Assembly (NCBI GenBank): GCA_003833135.1
Contig: QZLH01000352.1
Span: 21,396-40,200 of the forward strand
Length of the DNA: 18,805 nt
From: Oehlia diaphana
Taxonomy: Eukaryota > Glomeromycota > Glomeromycetes > Glomerales > Glomeraceae
Direction of reading: 5' to 3'
Of the stretch, positions 1 to 9,710 are shown one piece after another (the first letter of the stretch is position 1; each line of letters starts with the position of its first letter). The notes beneath the pieces are model-generated. The model had not been told where the DNA came from and searched no databases. It was given only the letters and a program-made list of their open reading frames with translations. Position numbers and translations under genes: made by a program.

Positions 1-7
1 AAAAAAA

Positions 8-39
<32 letters not shown>
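1..39. repeat. poly(A) tract at window edge
   Basis: Thirty-nine bases are all A except for a T at position 9. It may be the poly(A) tail of a retrotransposed copy lying outside the window, or simple slippage. No element body can be assigned from what is visible. Confidence 0.8.
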
Positions 40-42
<3 letters not shown>

Positions 43-292
43 CACATACTTATATATAGATTCCCAATTTTCTTCCTTTAATGAAAAAAAATAAAAGCTT
101 GTTATGAATTATAATCGTTATTTTACATTCTTTAACGTCCTTTATTATCATTTTTGATTCTTAAAAAACAACTTTTATTCTTCTCCTCTTTTTCGTGAAG
201 ATGATATTTACTCTTTGAAAAAGTAATTGATAATAGTAATAGTAGTAATAGTATTACGAGGTGAATTTACTAATAATAATAATAATAATAAT

Positions 293-1426
293 ATGGATTT
301 ATTACGAAGAGACTATAATAATGACAACCAACAAAATACGTCTAATTTACCCTCCGAAAATACAGAATATATGAAAATACACATCACAATAATTATTTCA
401 GTATTTTTATTTATAATAATAATAGGAGTAATATTATACATGTATCGTAGAAAATTAAAAAAAATAAAATCACTTACAAAAATTCTTAATCACTCTACAA
501 ACATCACTCCCCCAATAAATACTGATGAAGGAATATATGATTCATTAGATTATTATTCAAATAATTATGCTAGTAGTTATAATGATAATAAGTCCTCTAT
601 TTATCCTTCGGATGCTAGTAGTTATGATGATAATAAGTCTTCCGTTTATCCTTCGGATAAAATAGTAATTTCTCAACTTAATCCTGTACATGAAAATGAA
701 AATGAAAATGATCCTGAACTTAAATCTTCCGAATCTCCTGTTTCAACTATATTAAAGGGTAATAGGAATTATTTTGTATATGCTGAAAGTGGTAAAGTTA
801 AGAACGATATTAATTCTATGATTCTATCTGAAAAAAGTAATAAAAAATCAAATAATTTTAGTAATAGTATTAGACGAAGTAAAAAGAAATCTAATGTTAA
901 CTTTAATCATATATTATCATCAATAACTTCCCCTTCCGATACTATTTATGACGATGAAAGAACTGATATTTTGACTAATACCACTACAAGTGTTATTCCT
1001 CCTGTTTTCTCTCTTCCATCAAATAAATTTATACAACCAAAGGAAATTTTACGATCTCAAATTACAGAAAGTCATCTAATTCGTCAATATTCTGATTTTT
1101 CCGATGCTACTATTACTACTGTTACTTCCGACGCTACCGACTTTTCCGATGCTACTATTGCCATTAATTATGATAATCCTATATTAGAAATGACAAAAGA
1201 AGGTTACTTGGAAATGACTAAAGAAGGTTATTTGGAGACGACCAAAGAGCGTGATTTGGAGATGATCAAAGGGGTTGATCTTAATAATAAGATAATAATT
1301 ACTGAAACGAAAGAAGTGGTTCTTGATATGTTACCAATTAACGAAAATGATAATGATTCAAATCTCAAATATTCTCATTCGAGAGAGTCTGATATTGTTA
1401 ACAAATATTTTTATATTGAATCATAA
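293..1426 (+). CDS. Single-pass membrane protein with long low-complexity cytoplasmic tail
   Basis: One uninterrupted exon encodes 377 residues. I start at the ATG at 293. The open frame extends back to a TTG at 227, but the leader would be translated from an AAT microsatellite (270-292) and a eukaryotic TTG start is unlikely. A five-codon upstream ORF lies at 201-218. Residues 1-27 are Asn-rich and polar, residues about 29-51 are a strongly hydrophobic helix, and RRKLKKIK follows at once. By the positive-inside rule the short N-terminus faces outside and about 325 residues face the cytoplasm. The tail is rich in Ser, Asn, Asp and Thr and contains internal repeats: two copies of a SSYxDNKSSxYPSD block, two DFSDATI blocks, and four 8-residue LEMTKEGY-like units. 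There is no signal peptide and no recognised domain. The layout resembles fungal SKG6/Mid2-type single-helix proteins, but that is only an analogy. Function unknown. Confidence 0.75.
   Translation: MDLLRRDYNNDNQQNTSNLPSENTEYMKIHITIIISVFLFIIIIGVILYMYRRKLKKIKSLTKILNHSTNITPPINTDEGIYDSLDYYSNNYASSYNDNKSSIYPSDASSYDDNKSSVYPSDKIVISQLNPVHENENENDPELKSSESPVSTILKGNRNYFVYAESGKVKNDINSMILSEKSNKKSNNFSNSIRRSKKKSNVNFNHILSSITSPSDTIYDDERTDILTNTTTSVIPPVFSLPSNKFIQPKEILRSQITESHLIRQYSDFSDATITTVTSDATDFSDATIAINYDNPILEMTKEGYLEMTKEGYLETTKERDLEMIKGVDLNNKIIITETKEVVLDMLPINENDNDSNLKYSHSRESDIVNKYFYIES
1184..1279 (+). repeat. Four tandem 24-bp coding repeats
   Basis: Four in-frame 24-bp units (1184, 1208, 1232, 1256) encode LEMTKEGY, LEMTKEGY, LETTKERD and LEMIKGVD. 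The first two are identical in protein but differ at silent sites. The charged, heptad-like units suggest recent expansion in the cytoplasmic tail of the membrane protein. Confidence 0.85.
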
Positions 1427-1716
1427 AATTATAATTAATTTTTAATTTATTCATTAATTTATTCATAATATTTATTCCTTGATATAATTTAGTATTATAT
1501 ATTATGTATATTAAGTATTTAAAAAAGTATTTAACTTCTAATATTGGATTTATTCTTGTGGTAAGTAAAATAAAATCTTCACCTTTCTTATTTTTTTCTT
1601 ATTATTTTTTTTATTTTTTTTTTTTTTGCTTCGACATTTTTAATAAGTAAAACTTTCATAAATTTACATGATCGATAAGTATTTTCGAATACATTCCGAT
1701 CAAAATACTTAATAAA

Positions 1717-1726
1717 ATCACGTGAT
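1717..1726. promoter_or_regulatory. Perfect 10-bp palindrome with CACGTG core
   Basis: ATCACGTGAT is self-complementary over 10 bp. The CACGTG core is the canonical E-box bound by bHLH factors such as the Cbf1/USF type. A regulatory role is inferred; the motif recurs 13 times in this window, some copies inside mobile elements. Confidence 0.35.
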
Positions 1727-1910
1727 CATAAAGAAGGCAAGGCGGATTTAATATAAATATGATCCACAATTTTATTCTATACGATTGATTTTTACGCAAT
1801 CTACTTTAATGTCTTAACTCACTTTCTTTTCATTACAGTATTGAATCATGTCTTCTTTAAATATTATATTTTTGAAAATATTCATTTCGTGCTAAATATG
1901 CCACACGTCT

Positions 1911-1925
1911 CACGTGATGCACGTG
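1911..1925. promoter_or_regulatory. Paired CACGTG sites 9 bp apart
   Basis: Two CACGTG palindromes start at 1911 and 1920, about one helical turn apart. They lie about 370 bp upstream of a possible ATG at 2288. Paired E-boxes at this spacing could bind a factor dimer pair, but no functional evidence is visible. Confidence 0.3.
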
Positions 1926-2287
1926 GCTCATTAAAAAAATCTCTTATCCACATATCCCGAAACTTTTAAATACCATAACTTCACGAATACATTCATGGAA
2001 AATATAAATAAATAATTCGATAAATTCCGCGATATAAGGTTATTCATTCCGGAAATATGAGCCTTTTACGGAAAAAAGATGGAATATAAAAAACGGATCG
2101 ACTTTTTTTACAGGGGACGTAAGAACATGCAAGAATATACTCTTTTATCAAATAATGATTTTCTAATATAATATAATGAATAATACAGTGAATAATACCG
2201 CGAAAAAAATATTATTCTTAATGCAAGTATCTTCTGAGTAAGAAATTAACCAAAAAAAATAATTTGTGAGGCTCACTTCATATTACG

Positions 2288-2346
2288 ATGAATAATATAA
2301 CTGACGCAACATCATTTGTCGACTCTGTCGACTTTGAAAAATTAAG
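2288..2346 (+). other. Possible first coding exon (orphan)
   Basis: An ATG at 2288 opens about 20 codons (MNNITDATSFVDSVDFEKL) with protein-like composition, ending at a good donor-like GTAAGC at 2347. The frame then runs into AT-rich DNA. An acceptor-like TTACAG near 2778 would add about ten residues before a stop, which is too little to call a gene. It may be a relic first exon. Unrecognised. Confidence 0.2.
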
Positions 2347-2461
2347 TAAGCTTTTTTTATTTTATTTATTTATTAATTAAAAATTCTATTTTATTGGAAA
2401 ATTAATGAATTATTTTAAATAAATATAATTAATATTGAGTTATGTATTATAATATTGTCAT

Positions 2462-2495
2462 TTCGAATTTTTCGAATTTTTCGAATTTTTCGAAG
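2462..2495. repeat. 9-bp tandem repeat TTCGAATTT
   Basis: Three perfect copies of TTCGAATTT and a partial fourth (TTCGAAG). Each carries the TTCGAA palindrome, so the array can fold on itself. Confidence 0.85.
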
Positions 2496-2614
2496 TATTA
2501 TTATAATTATTAATGTATCTTAATCAATAAATAATTTCAATTGTCACTATAAGTAATAGTGATAATAATTTTAAATTTTTAATAAATTCAAAAAAAAAAC
2601 AATAATAATAATTA

Positions 2615-2691
2615 AGGCGTACCACCAATCCTTTTTCTTCGTGACCAGTAATACTAACTTGAAAAGGTTTTATACCACGAACTGCAAATGT
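2615..2691 (-). pseudogene. Exon-like coding scrap, unrecognised
   Basis: On the minus strand, a TTTGCAG acceptor-like site (2692-2694) is followed by a clean coding-like stretch reading RGIKPFQVSITGHEEKGL, with donor-like GTGGTA or GTACGC just after. A second acceptor-like TTTACAG lies upstream near 2825, but the sequence after it is closed in all frames. The composition is clearly more protein-like than the surroundings, and no flanking exons can be joined. I read it as a relic exon of an unidentified gene. Confidence 0.25.
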
Positions 2692-2772
2692 CAACGTATA
2701 TTATAATTCCTAGAATTTAATTACATCATTTATTTTCACTTATGGTATTCGTATTTTGTATATAATTAGAAC

Positions 2773-2825
2773 TTACAGATATTTTCTACGGATCCAACCC
2801 TATGTCAAAGTGATAATATCTGTAA
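2773..2825. repeat. Inverted repeat, 11-bp arms
   Basis: TTACAGATATT (2773-2783) is perfectly complementary to AATATCTGTAA (2815-2825) across a 31-bp loop. No coding frame crosses it. Confidence 0.6.
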
Positions 2826-2886
2826 AAAAAAGAACTCTAATTTTCATTGCGCGGTGAATATTTTTTAAAAATGTTAATCGCTACCA

Positions 2887-2978
2887 TTTTTGGCGAAATA
2901 TCTCTTCTGTGAAACATCCCTTCAGTGAAATGGCTTCGGCAAAATGTGTTTCGGTGAAATCGATTTTGGCGAAATGTA
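2887..2978. repeat. Degenerate 15-17-bp tandem repeat
   Basis: About six decayed units share a TTTCGGCGAAATG-like core (for example TTTTGGCGAAATATCTC and TTTCGGTGAAATCGA). Repeats of this kind occur in many genomes, often near DNA transposon ends. The array is followed at 2980-2991 by CGTAACCTGAAA, an exact 12-mer also found in the terminal repeat of the MITE at 17407. Confidence 0.55.
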
Positions 2979-3555
2979 CCGTAACCTGAAATATTTATAA
3001 TATTCATTGTTATTTTCTTTGAGTCAGTATCATTAAATATTTTATTAGATTAGTAGGAAAATAATCATGTATTTGGAAAATTTTTTTCTAGCGAATACTT
3101 AATAAATTAAGCTATGGCTGTATAATTGAACGATCACCTGACTGTACGAAAGAATAATCTTCCAAACGTTTTCAATCCATGATCAAAGGTTCAAAAGTTC
3201 AAGGTAAAGCCTGAATTTCATTGAGAGAAAACTGCTGCGTAAAAGTTGCTTTGCGGTTGAAGTCCCATTATGTTTTTTATGTTATCCGAAATTTTATGAA
3301 ATACCGCTGTACTTAGTACTTAATATTGGGATCAATATTTATCACTACCACCAACACTTTAATTTCCCTCTCACCTTCCACATCACCTTGTCGCCTTGGA
3401 GGATATCGTGGCGATGTTATCTTTTCATTATTACCACATATTAATACTTAAAATTAATATATTTTACAAATCATACGACGTTCACATAATATTTTGTAGT
3501 ATATAATATATATAATAAATTTTAAATATTTTTATTTAATAAATGAATAAGTTCT

Positions 3556-3735
3556 TTTATATATGTTGTATATAGGTTTCTGAATACCGGTTGGAAATCG
3601 GATCTTGGTCAGCATTACGAAATCCTAGTCCGGTACTATGCTTTAATTCTGACCGTATCCACATACTGTATGTAGATTCGGAATCCACATAGATTCCGTT
3701 TCCACCTACAACATACTGTATATATATATATAAAA
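3556..3735. mobile_element. Possible MITE with imperfect terminal inverted repeats
   Basis: The left end reads TATATGTTGTATATAGGTTT. The reverse complement of the right end contains GTATGTTGTAGGTGGAAAC, so the ends match imperfectly. The interior has nested short palindromic pieces around CATACTGTATG and GATTCGGAATC. Length is about 180 bp, with no coding content. No target duplication is clear in this TA-rich context. Confidence 0.3.
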
Positions 3736-3927
3736 AAAGAATTATTTCAATTACAAACTAAGAAACTACCCAATACTCTAATAATCTTAGTGTTTAAATA
3801 ATTCAAAATAAAATAATAATTGATCGATATTATTCCTATCAATAAAATTTTTAAAATCCGTCTAAATAAAAAATAAATAAATTAATAAATAAAAAAATTT
3901 TATTATTCTATTATATTATTAATAATA

Positions 3928-6106
3928 TTAAAGAATAGACAAACCATCAGGAATTTCAAATTCATCTTGTTCCTCTGAATGAAGATTTGTTGTATTATTA
4001 TATACTTCTTCTTCATCTATTAATTTATTATCTAAAAAAGGAGCCCAATAAATGTTTTGCTTGCCTTCATTATTGACATTTTGTGTTAGCACTGTTTTTT
4101 TATTATAATCATTTTTGTCATCTGTGATTATTAAAATTATTAAAACAAATTAAATTTATTAAAAATGTTATTTTATTATTAAATTTTTACTTGCCATTCT
4201 TTGAACTTATCCGCAATTTTTTAAATACTATGGATAATTTTATGCTACAATCTAAAATTTAAAATATCAATTAGTAAATTTTTTATATAATATTCATTTT
4301 ATTCTTTTTTAAAATTAATAATAAATTACCTTTGATAATACTACTTATTTTTGATGTATTCCGATTACTTGATTTGTCAAAGTCATCAACTAAAAATAAA
4401 AACATTTATTAGTAAACGATGAAAATATTTAATATAACTTTAATAATTACTTACTATTATAAGGAATACTAAAATCATATGGTTTACTATGATACGCTAT
4501 TAATAAAAACGATTTTTTATTAAAAGATTTTATAAATAAAGCAAAAAAAAAATCAATTTTATATTACCTTCTTGTTCTTCTGTTATTTCACAAATTAGAA
4601 AGGATGATATTATTAAAAATAGAAACGGAAATATTAAATGGCAAATAATTAATAAAAATAATTACCTTACCTTCTGTTGCATTTTTTGGTTCAGGTAGAT
4701 TTTCAAATTTATGAATTTTACTTGTAAGTAGTTTACTACTAATATTATTATTTGCTACATTATCCGTTTTTATTTTTAGTTGAGGTAATTCATTTGGTTT
4801 ATTTTGATAATATGTTATAATTTCGTTCATTCTATTTCTAAGTGTATCAATATCAGGTCTTTTTAATGGATCAGCACCCCAACATTGTTCCATTAAACTT
4901 TTATATTCTGAAGGAATTTCTGATATAATTTTTGGTCTCATACCATTAATAATATTAATTGCAAGATTATAATCATGTTCATAATTCATAAATGGTGGTT
5001 GTCTGTGTGAAATTTCCCACATAAGCATTGCAATACTATAGATATCAGATTTAAAAGTATATTCTTTTTCATTAATAACTTCAGGGGCAATGTAAGGGAG
5101 ATTTCCATATATACACGTTGTTGATTTATTTGCAGGACCACAAAATCCAAGATCACTAATATGCCAAGTATTATTAAACTGTGAATATAATATATTCCCA
5201 GAATGCAAATCTCTATGAATTAAATTCTCTTTATGAATACAATAAAGTGCATCAATAATTAAAAAAGTAATTTTAATTCTTTCTTTCCATGTAAGTTGAT
5301 TATGATTTTGTTGTAAATATTCTCTTAAATTTGCATCCTTTTTCCTCATGACAAGCATATAATTTCCATTTGATGGATCTTGTGTTAAACCAAAACATTG
5401 AACAATTGATGAGTGTTTGTTGCTTATTGTTAAATGTGATTTAGCCTAAAAAAAAAATTTTAATTATTAATAATGAATTTTGAGTTTAAGTTCCTTAAAT
5501 TTTTTGTATTACAAACCTCTTCAAACCAACTTTGACTTGCACTTTCAACATTTTCTAATTGTTTAAGTATTACTTCAAGAGTTCCAAATCTTATTAATCT
5601 TCGTTCATTAGAATCCCATTCATCATATCTTCCATCAATCCAATCTGCCATATAAATTTTAGAGAAACCGCCTCTTGTTAGATATTCAACATCTTGTAAA
5701 TTATTATATGGGATCCATTCAATTATAATATTTGGTATAAGTGTTTCCATTTGACAATTTTTTATTAAATTATCAATATCATTATTACCAGATGTCCAAT
5801 TTGAAAAATTAACTTTTAAATAATTTTGAACACAATATTCACAATATAATGTAGCTAAACATTTTTGATTACAATTTTCACAAATTCTTCTTGTTCCTGA
5901 ATTAAATAAATTTTATCTCGATTATAAGCTTTATTATTTAATCTTATTGCTTCAGTTTTTTCTTCTTCTGTAAGTGAATTATCAGCAAGAATTGTTTGTT
6001 GTATATATTCATGTTCTTTGTGGATGTCATTATGAATACTATAATCAATTGATGTATATGCTCTCATAATTGTTGCTTTAATTAAATCTATTCGAATATT
6101 AGACAT
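3928..6106 (-). CDS. Tyrosine-kinase-like protein kinase, seven exons, one frameshift
   Basis: Exons read on the minus strand: 6106-5517, 5445-4671, 4579-4568, 4496-4455, 4389-4330, 4251-4195, 4121-3928. An N-terminal region is followed by a cysteine ribbon (CENC...CEYC, near 5905-5845), then the kinase domain: a degenerate glycine loop (GGFSKIY), the VAIK-type lysine in EVILKQL, catalytic HRDLHSGN (5217-5209 for HRD), DLG in place of DFG (5154-5146), APE and a WGADPLKRPD tail motif. DLG is common in TKL kinases, so activity is plausible. The Ser/Asn/Asp-rich tail is spread over five small exons. The exons sum to 1730 nt, one short of a multiple of three. The frame breaks between 5914 and 5904, in a T-run just before the ribbon, so translation from 6106 stops after 83 residues. 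An internal ATG at 5750 keeps the whole kinase domain. This may be a real lesion or a homopolymer error. Confidence 0.85.
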
Positions 6107-7058
6107 AATTATTATAATGTGTTTAATAATTCGTTAGAAAGAGAAAAAAATTGGTGTAACTGTTAAACCACTGATTTATGTGACAGTTGTGACACCACAT
6201 TAACTATTACACAAATAATGAAATGCTACAAATAAAAAATAATCTTTTTAGGTAAAAGGTAAACGCTTATTGATTTAGTAGTTGTACAATATAAACCTCA
6301 TACAAAATAAAATTTATAAATTTTTGAAATTTTTGTTTTGGAACTGAGATCATCATCCGATTAATAGATGTTATGGGCTTATATATGGAATTAAAATTTG
6401 AGGATTTAATTATTTGAGAAATTAATGTAAAATTTTACTTAACTGTGAAACGTATTTTAAAATAAAAGAATTAGAAACGCTTTTTATTTTTTTTTTTGTC
6501 AAACCTACATACAATATATAACATAATAAACTACAATATTCTGAAATTATTTATTGAAGTTATTATTGAATAAAAGTTTTATAAAATATATATTGTATAA
6601 ATAAATAAAAGTTAATCTTACGATTTTTTTTTCTTTTTTTTTTTTAAGTAATCTCTCAAATGTATTGTTATCGACATTTTATTTTGATATTGTAAAAGAT
6701 AAATTATATGCTAATCACATAATAAGTCAAGGTAAAAGAAATGTTTTAAACCGTTCTTTATCATGTAAGTTATAATCTTTAATTGTATTATAAAGGAAAG
6801 TTTACCAAGAGATCTGCATTACCTTGAAATGGATTTTTAGTGTATTATTATATGTTTACCAAATTGTAGGGTCCTTGTGTGTAATAAACAATTTCCTTTT
6901 TCCAAAAAAAATCCTTTTTTGGTATTTGTGCGACCTAAATGACCGTTCATTTTTTTTTTATTTTTTATTTTTTTTTTTTTTAATTGATAAATGTATTTCT
7001 TTATTAGTAAACGTGATTACGTGAAAGAACATATTACATATTATTTTTTATAGCGTTT
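6107..7058. other. Intergenic, upstream of the kinase gene
   Basis: AT-rich with long T runs (for example 6949-6980). An imperfect hairpin lies 46-91 bp upstream of the kinase start, with TGGTGT (6152-6157) pairing ACACCA (6192-6197) and ACTGT pairing ACAGT inside. No coding frame is supported: the open frame at 6824-7024 lacks an ATG and is mostly poly-Phe from T runs. Confidence 0.5.
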
Positions 7059-7512
7059 TTATTGTTTTTTATTTTCTAATTTTTCACTTTCTAAAACTAT
7101 ATTTCTTTCTTCATTACTATCATCTACTCTTTTCTTTTTCCTTTTGAAACCCTAACTGTTTCTCCAATTCTATTGTCTCTTCACATCTTTTGTTCCAAAT
7201 TTGCTTCTGAAACTTCCTCATATAAACGTCAAATATTTCACATAGCGCACCTTTCCCCCTTTCAACTTGCACTCTCACCCCCATTTTTCATTAACTATAC
7301 CTCTCGTTACTTCTCTTAACAAATATCATCTTGTATTACAAAGAAATAAACGCTGCCATATCAATCAGCCTCTCTCTGAAATGTACCATTGCTTCGCTAT
7401 CGACACCTTCTATTTGACCATTTAAAATTTCTTCAACGCTATTCTTAAATATCGCATATTCTGTATCATCAGCATCATTTTTACTACACATCATCCATAT
7501 ATGTTCCCACAT
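7059..7512 (-). mobile_element. Relic of LINE (non-LTR retrotransposon) ORF 3' end
   Basis: The minus strand carries coding-like pieces in shifting frames. From an ATG at 7512: MWEHIWMMCSKND, then about 45 residues ending FRERLIDMAAFISL and a stop. Next comes LLREVTRGIVNEKWG, then in another frame YMRKFQKQIWNKRCEETIE, and a Lys-rich C-terminus ending at a TAA at 7059-7061. A short conserved IWxxRC-type segment followed by a basic tail is what I associate with the C-terminal end of LINE reverse transcriptase proteins in these fungi. A related segment (IYETLWKTRS) occurs at 9777-9971 on the other strand, next to a LINE-like 3' UTR. At least two frameshifts or stops make it non-functional. Family assignment is from memory and moderate. 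Confidence 0.5.
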
Positions 7513-8243
7513 TTCTTATTCTATAGCGTACCACCGTTCATTTTTATACAGTATCTGTTTTCCATATCAGATTCAGATTAGATACTGTTTTTGTATCAGA
7601 GGAGGACTGCAAGTTTTTACGTATCATATTTTCTTATTAAATAAATATATAATAAAAAATATTACATCTTTTTTACGTATTTTTATTATTATTATTATTT
7701 ATTATTAATTAAAAATAATTACGTTCCTTTATTATTATTATATGTAATGCAGCTGACAAATCACACATTACATTTTCTTATTTGAATTACTAACCCAACC
7801 CACTTATCTATTTTAAATCAGAATGGAATTTTTTTTTTCATTTCATAAATTACTAAACAATCTATTTTTTTCTTCATTGCTGATAATGATTCGGCATTCT
7901 AGTGTAGGCAAGATAAGGTTTAGGCGTTCTTCTATAATATAATATCGAAAACTTCTTGTTCGTGATTTCCATATAATGCCTATTTCTTTCATTTTACTAA
8001 TGTAAATTAATAATTCAATAAATGGAAAAGAAGTATTTTATTTATCTATTTTATTTTTATAAGAGGTAAAAAATATTTTTATCTATGAGTTTAATAAAAG
8101 TATACTGTAATGTTTAATTAGTATCACGTGCTGATCAATTGAATTGACTAAGCTTTTTTATATATACTCAAATCAATTGAAATGACGGACAAATTTTGGG
8201 GTATTTCATAAAAATCCGGCATGATGAATGAATGACATTTTAA
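7513..8243. other. Intergenic, AT-rich
   Basis: Contains a perfect 9-bp inverted repeat (ACAGTATCT 7548-7556, AGATACTGT 7580-7588), T and TTA runs, and a CACGTG at 8125-8130. No supported gene. Confidence 0.5.
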
Positions 8244-8871
8244 TTATTCATCATCTGATAATACATCTATATCTAATTGATTAATAATTAGTTCATTCAT
8301 ATAATCTGATGGAATGAATAATTGAAAGGTAAGCTGATCAAGCTTTTTTATTTTTAATAAAACATCTTCACTTTATGATGGTTTCTTTTATTTTGAACTG
8401 CAATTAAAAATTCAACATGGATCCTGAGATTTTCAGCAACAAAGGTTTCAAGAAATTTGAGCGAAGATAGAGATCTTAAATTCTGCTGTATAATTGCTAG
8501 CATCAAGATTTGCTAAGCTATTTCCTCCAGACTTTACCAGCAATAACTGCTTGATATTTTCGTTAGTTGGATTATTATTACTGTAAGAAAAAAAATTTTA
8601 TTAGCAGTTTTAATAATTTATAAATTTTTTTAAATGAATTATATACTTACGAAGTTTTTACAAGTAAATCTTTAGCAAGAGAAGCCATGTAATTATTAAA
8701 AGTATAGCGAAAATTATCAAAGTATTCACGCGTTTTTGTATATAATGCTTTAAATTCTTTTGACATTGGATCCATTGTTGGAATAATTTCATAATAAAAT
8801 TTTATGCATCTCTTTAGATGGATTTCGTGTGCGTAAAAATAGGAGTTTGCAAACTTTGCATTGTTCCATAA
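8244..8871 (-). pseudogene. Decayed intron-containing gene, family unknown
   Basis: The minus strand shows long coding-like text broken by frameshifts. An acceptor-like CTAG near 8872 precedes NNAKFANSYFYAHEIHLKR and continues through YYEIIPTMDPMSKEF and FNNYMASLAKDLLVKTS to a GTAAGT donor at 8650. A 70-bp intron (8581-8650) ends in CTTACAG, and the frame resumes with NNNPTNENIKQLLLVKSGG. The frame then shifts (LRSLSSLKFLETFVAENLRI) and shifts again near 8370 (EDVLLKIKKLDQLTFQLF), ending LSDDE and a stop at 8244-8246. More coding-like sequence upstream (FSEYSLINWSKAQDIYFIK, near 9030-9095) may be an earlier exon. The clean splice sites show it was once a real gene. I do not recognise the family. 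Confidence 0.55.
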
Positions 8872-9089
8872 CTAGATTTATTGTAGTCTCTTTATCCATT
8901 GATTTTGATTGAATATTGCCTTCAATCTAATATACAATATAGATTGCTTTTTAGAAATAAAAATAAAAAATAAAAAAAAATAAGAGTAAAAGGCAATATA
9001 ATTAAATTAAAACAAACATTGTTTGATGAAATATATATCTTGAGCTTTTGACCAATTAATAAGTGAATATTCAGAGAAAATAAATGACC

Positions 9090-9215
9090 CTAATGACCCT
9101 GAATTTTGGAGTATTCAAAGAAGCAAATAATTTGAAGATTATTGGTACTATTATGAGATTGAATGATGAGAAATTAATAATTATTAGATCAAATTAATTA
9201 GTATCCTAGATTTTA
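9090..9215 (+). pseudogene. C-terminal relic of an F-box/LRR-type gene
   Basis: The plus strand reads SIQRSK, then after a frameshift NNLKIIGTIMRLNDEKL. This aligns with the C-terminus of the intact F-box protein at 10763-12370 (YIERSNNSLKVLGMMKLG...LNDEELKL). The DNA that follows matches that gene's 3' UTR. The N-terminal part is gone. It is a truncated paralogue left by tandem duplication, separated from the intact gene by a LINE 3' end. Confidence 0.6.
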
Positions 9216-9221
9216 TAATAA

Positions 9222-9375
9222 GTTCTTGAGATGTGTTTTAATTTTTATTTACAATTTTTATTTTATATTATTTTACTCACTATATATATAAAGTAGGCTA
9301 CTAACAATAATTAATTGATTAATATTTTTTTTTTTTTTTTTTTTTAAGCGAATAAAATATAATTAAATCATACTC
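9222..9375 (+). repeat. Duplicated F-box gene 3' UTR (copy 1)
   Basis: Starting at TTCTTGAGAT, the segment shares the order of motifs with 12371-12520: TTTACAATTTTTATTTT, then a TATTATTTTACTCA-type block, a T run, and a TTTTTAAG-GATAAAAT-like end. Differences are small indels and T-run length changes. Confidence 0.7.
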
Positions 9376-9608
9376 TATAAAAACAATTCTGGAAAAAAAA
9401 CTCCGATAAATGTCATTTTATTTTGAAGAAACTCAGACACGTGATCATTTTCTGGGATGTGAGGTGATTCTTAATTGAAAGTAATTGATACACATTATTA
9501 TTTTTATTGGAAATTGGCAAGTATATTACATACGTATAACGTATGTATGAATTTTCTCTTTTCATAACTGGAGTTTTAACCGGCTAACTGGCTAAAATAA
9601 TTTAAATT

Positions 9609-9665
9609 ATAATCCTGGTCAGAGTTATATAATGCGGGCCAGAAGTATGCACCTGCGGTCACGTG
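9609..9665. repeat. 57-bp interspersed repeat, copy 1
   Basis: Matches 14931-14987 at 53 of 57 positions without indels. All four differences are C/T or G/A transitions, with this copy holding C or G each time. The unit includes TTATATAATGC and ends exactly in CACGTG. The flanks on the right are unrelated. Confidence 0.85.
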
Positions 9666-9710
9666 TTCAAAATAAATAGATGCTCCTGGTTTACACTGTA
9701 TTCTTATTAA

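Larger units (their letters stand above)
1427..2287. other. Intergenic, AT-rich, with CACGTG sites
   Basis: No coding frame is visible. The stretch holds T-rich runs and three CACGTG palindromes (1719-1724, 1911-1916, 1920-1925). The last two lie 9 bp apart, in front of a possible start codon at 2288. Confidence 0.6.

Noticed and set aside
227..292. N-terminal extension of the membrane protein from a TTG
   Set aside because: No ATG; the extension translates an AAT microsatellite and GTA/ATA-rich leader. ATG at 293 is the first in-frame eukaryotic start.
6824..7024. Plus-strand hydrophobic frame
   Set aside because: No ATG start and a poly-Phe run from T homopolymers.
7874..7972. 32-residue minus-strand ATG frame ending YTRMPNHYQQ
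   Set aside because: Protein-like but very short, no splice context and no recognised family.
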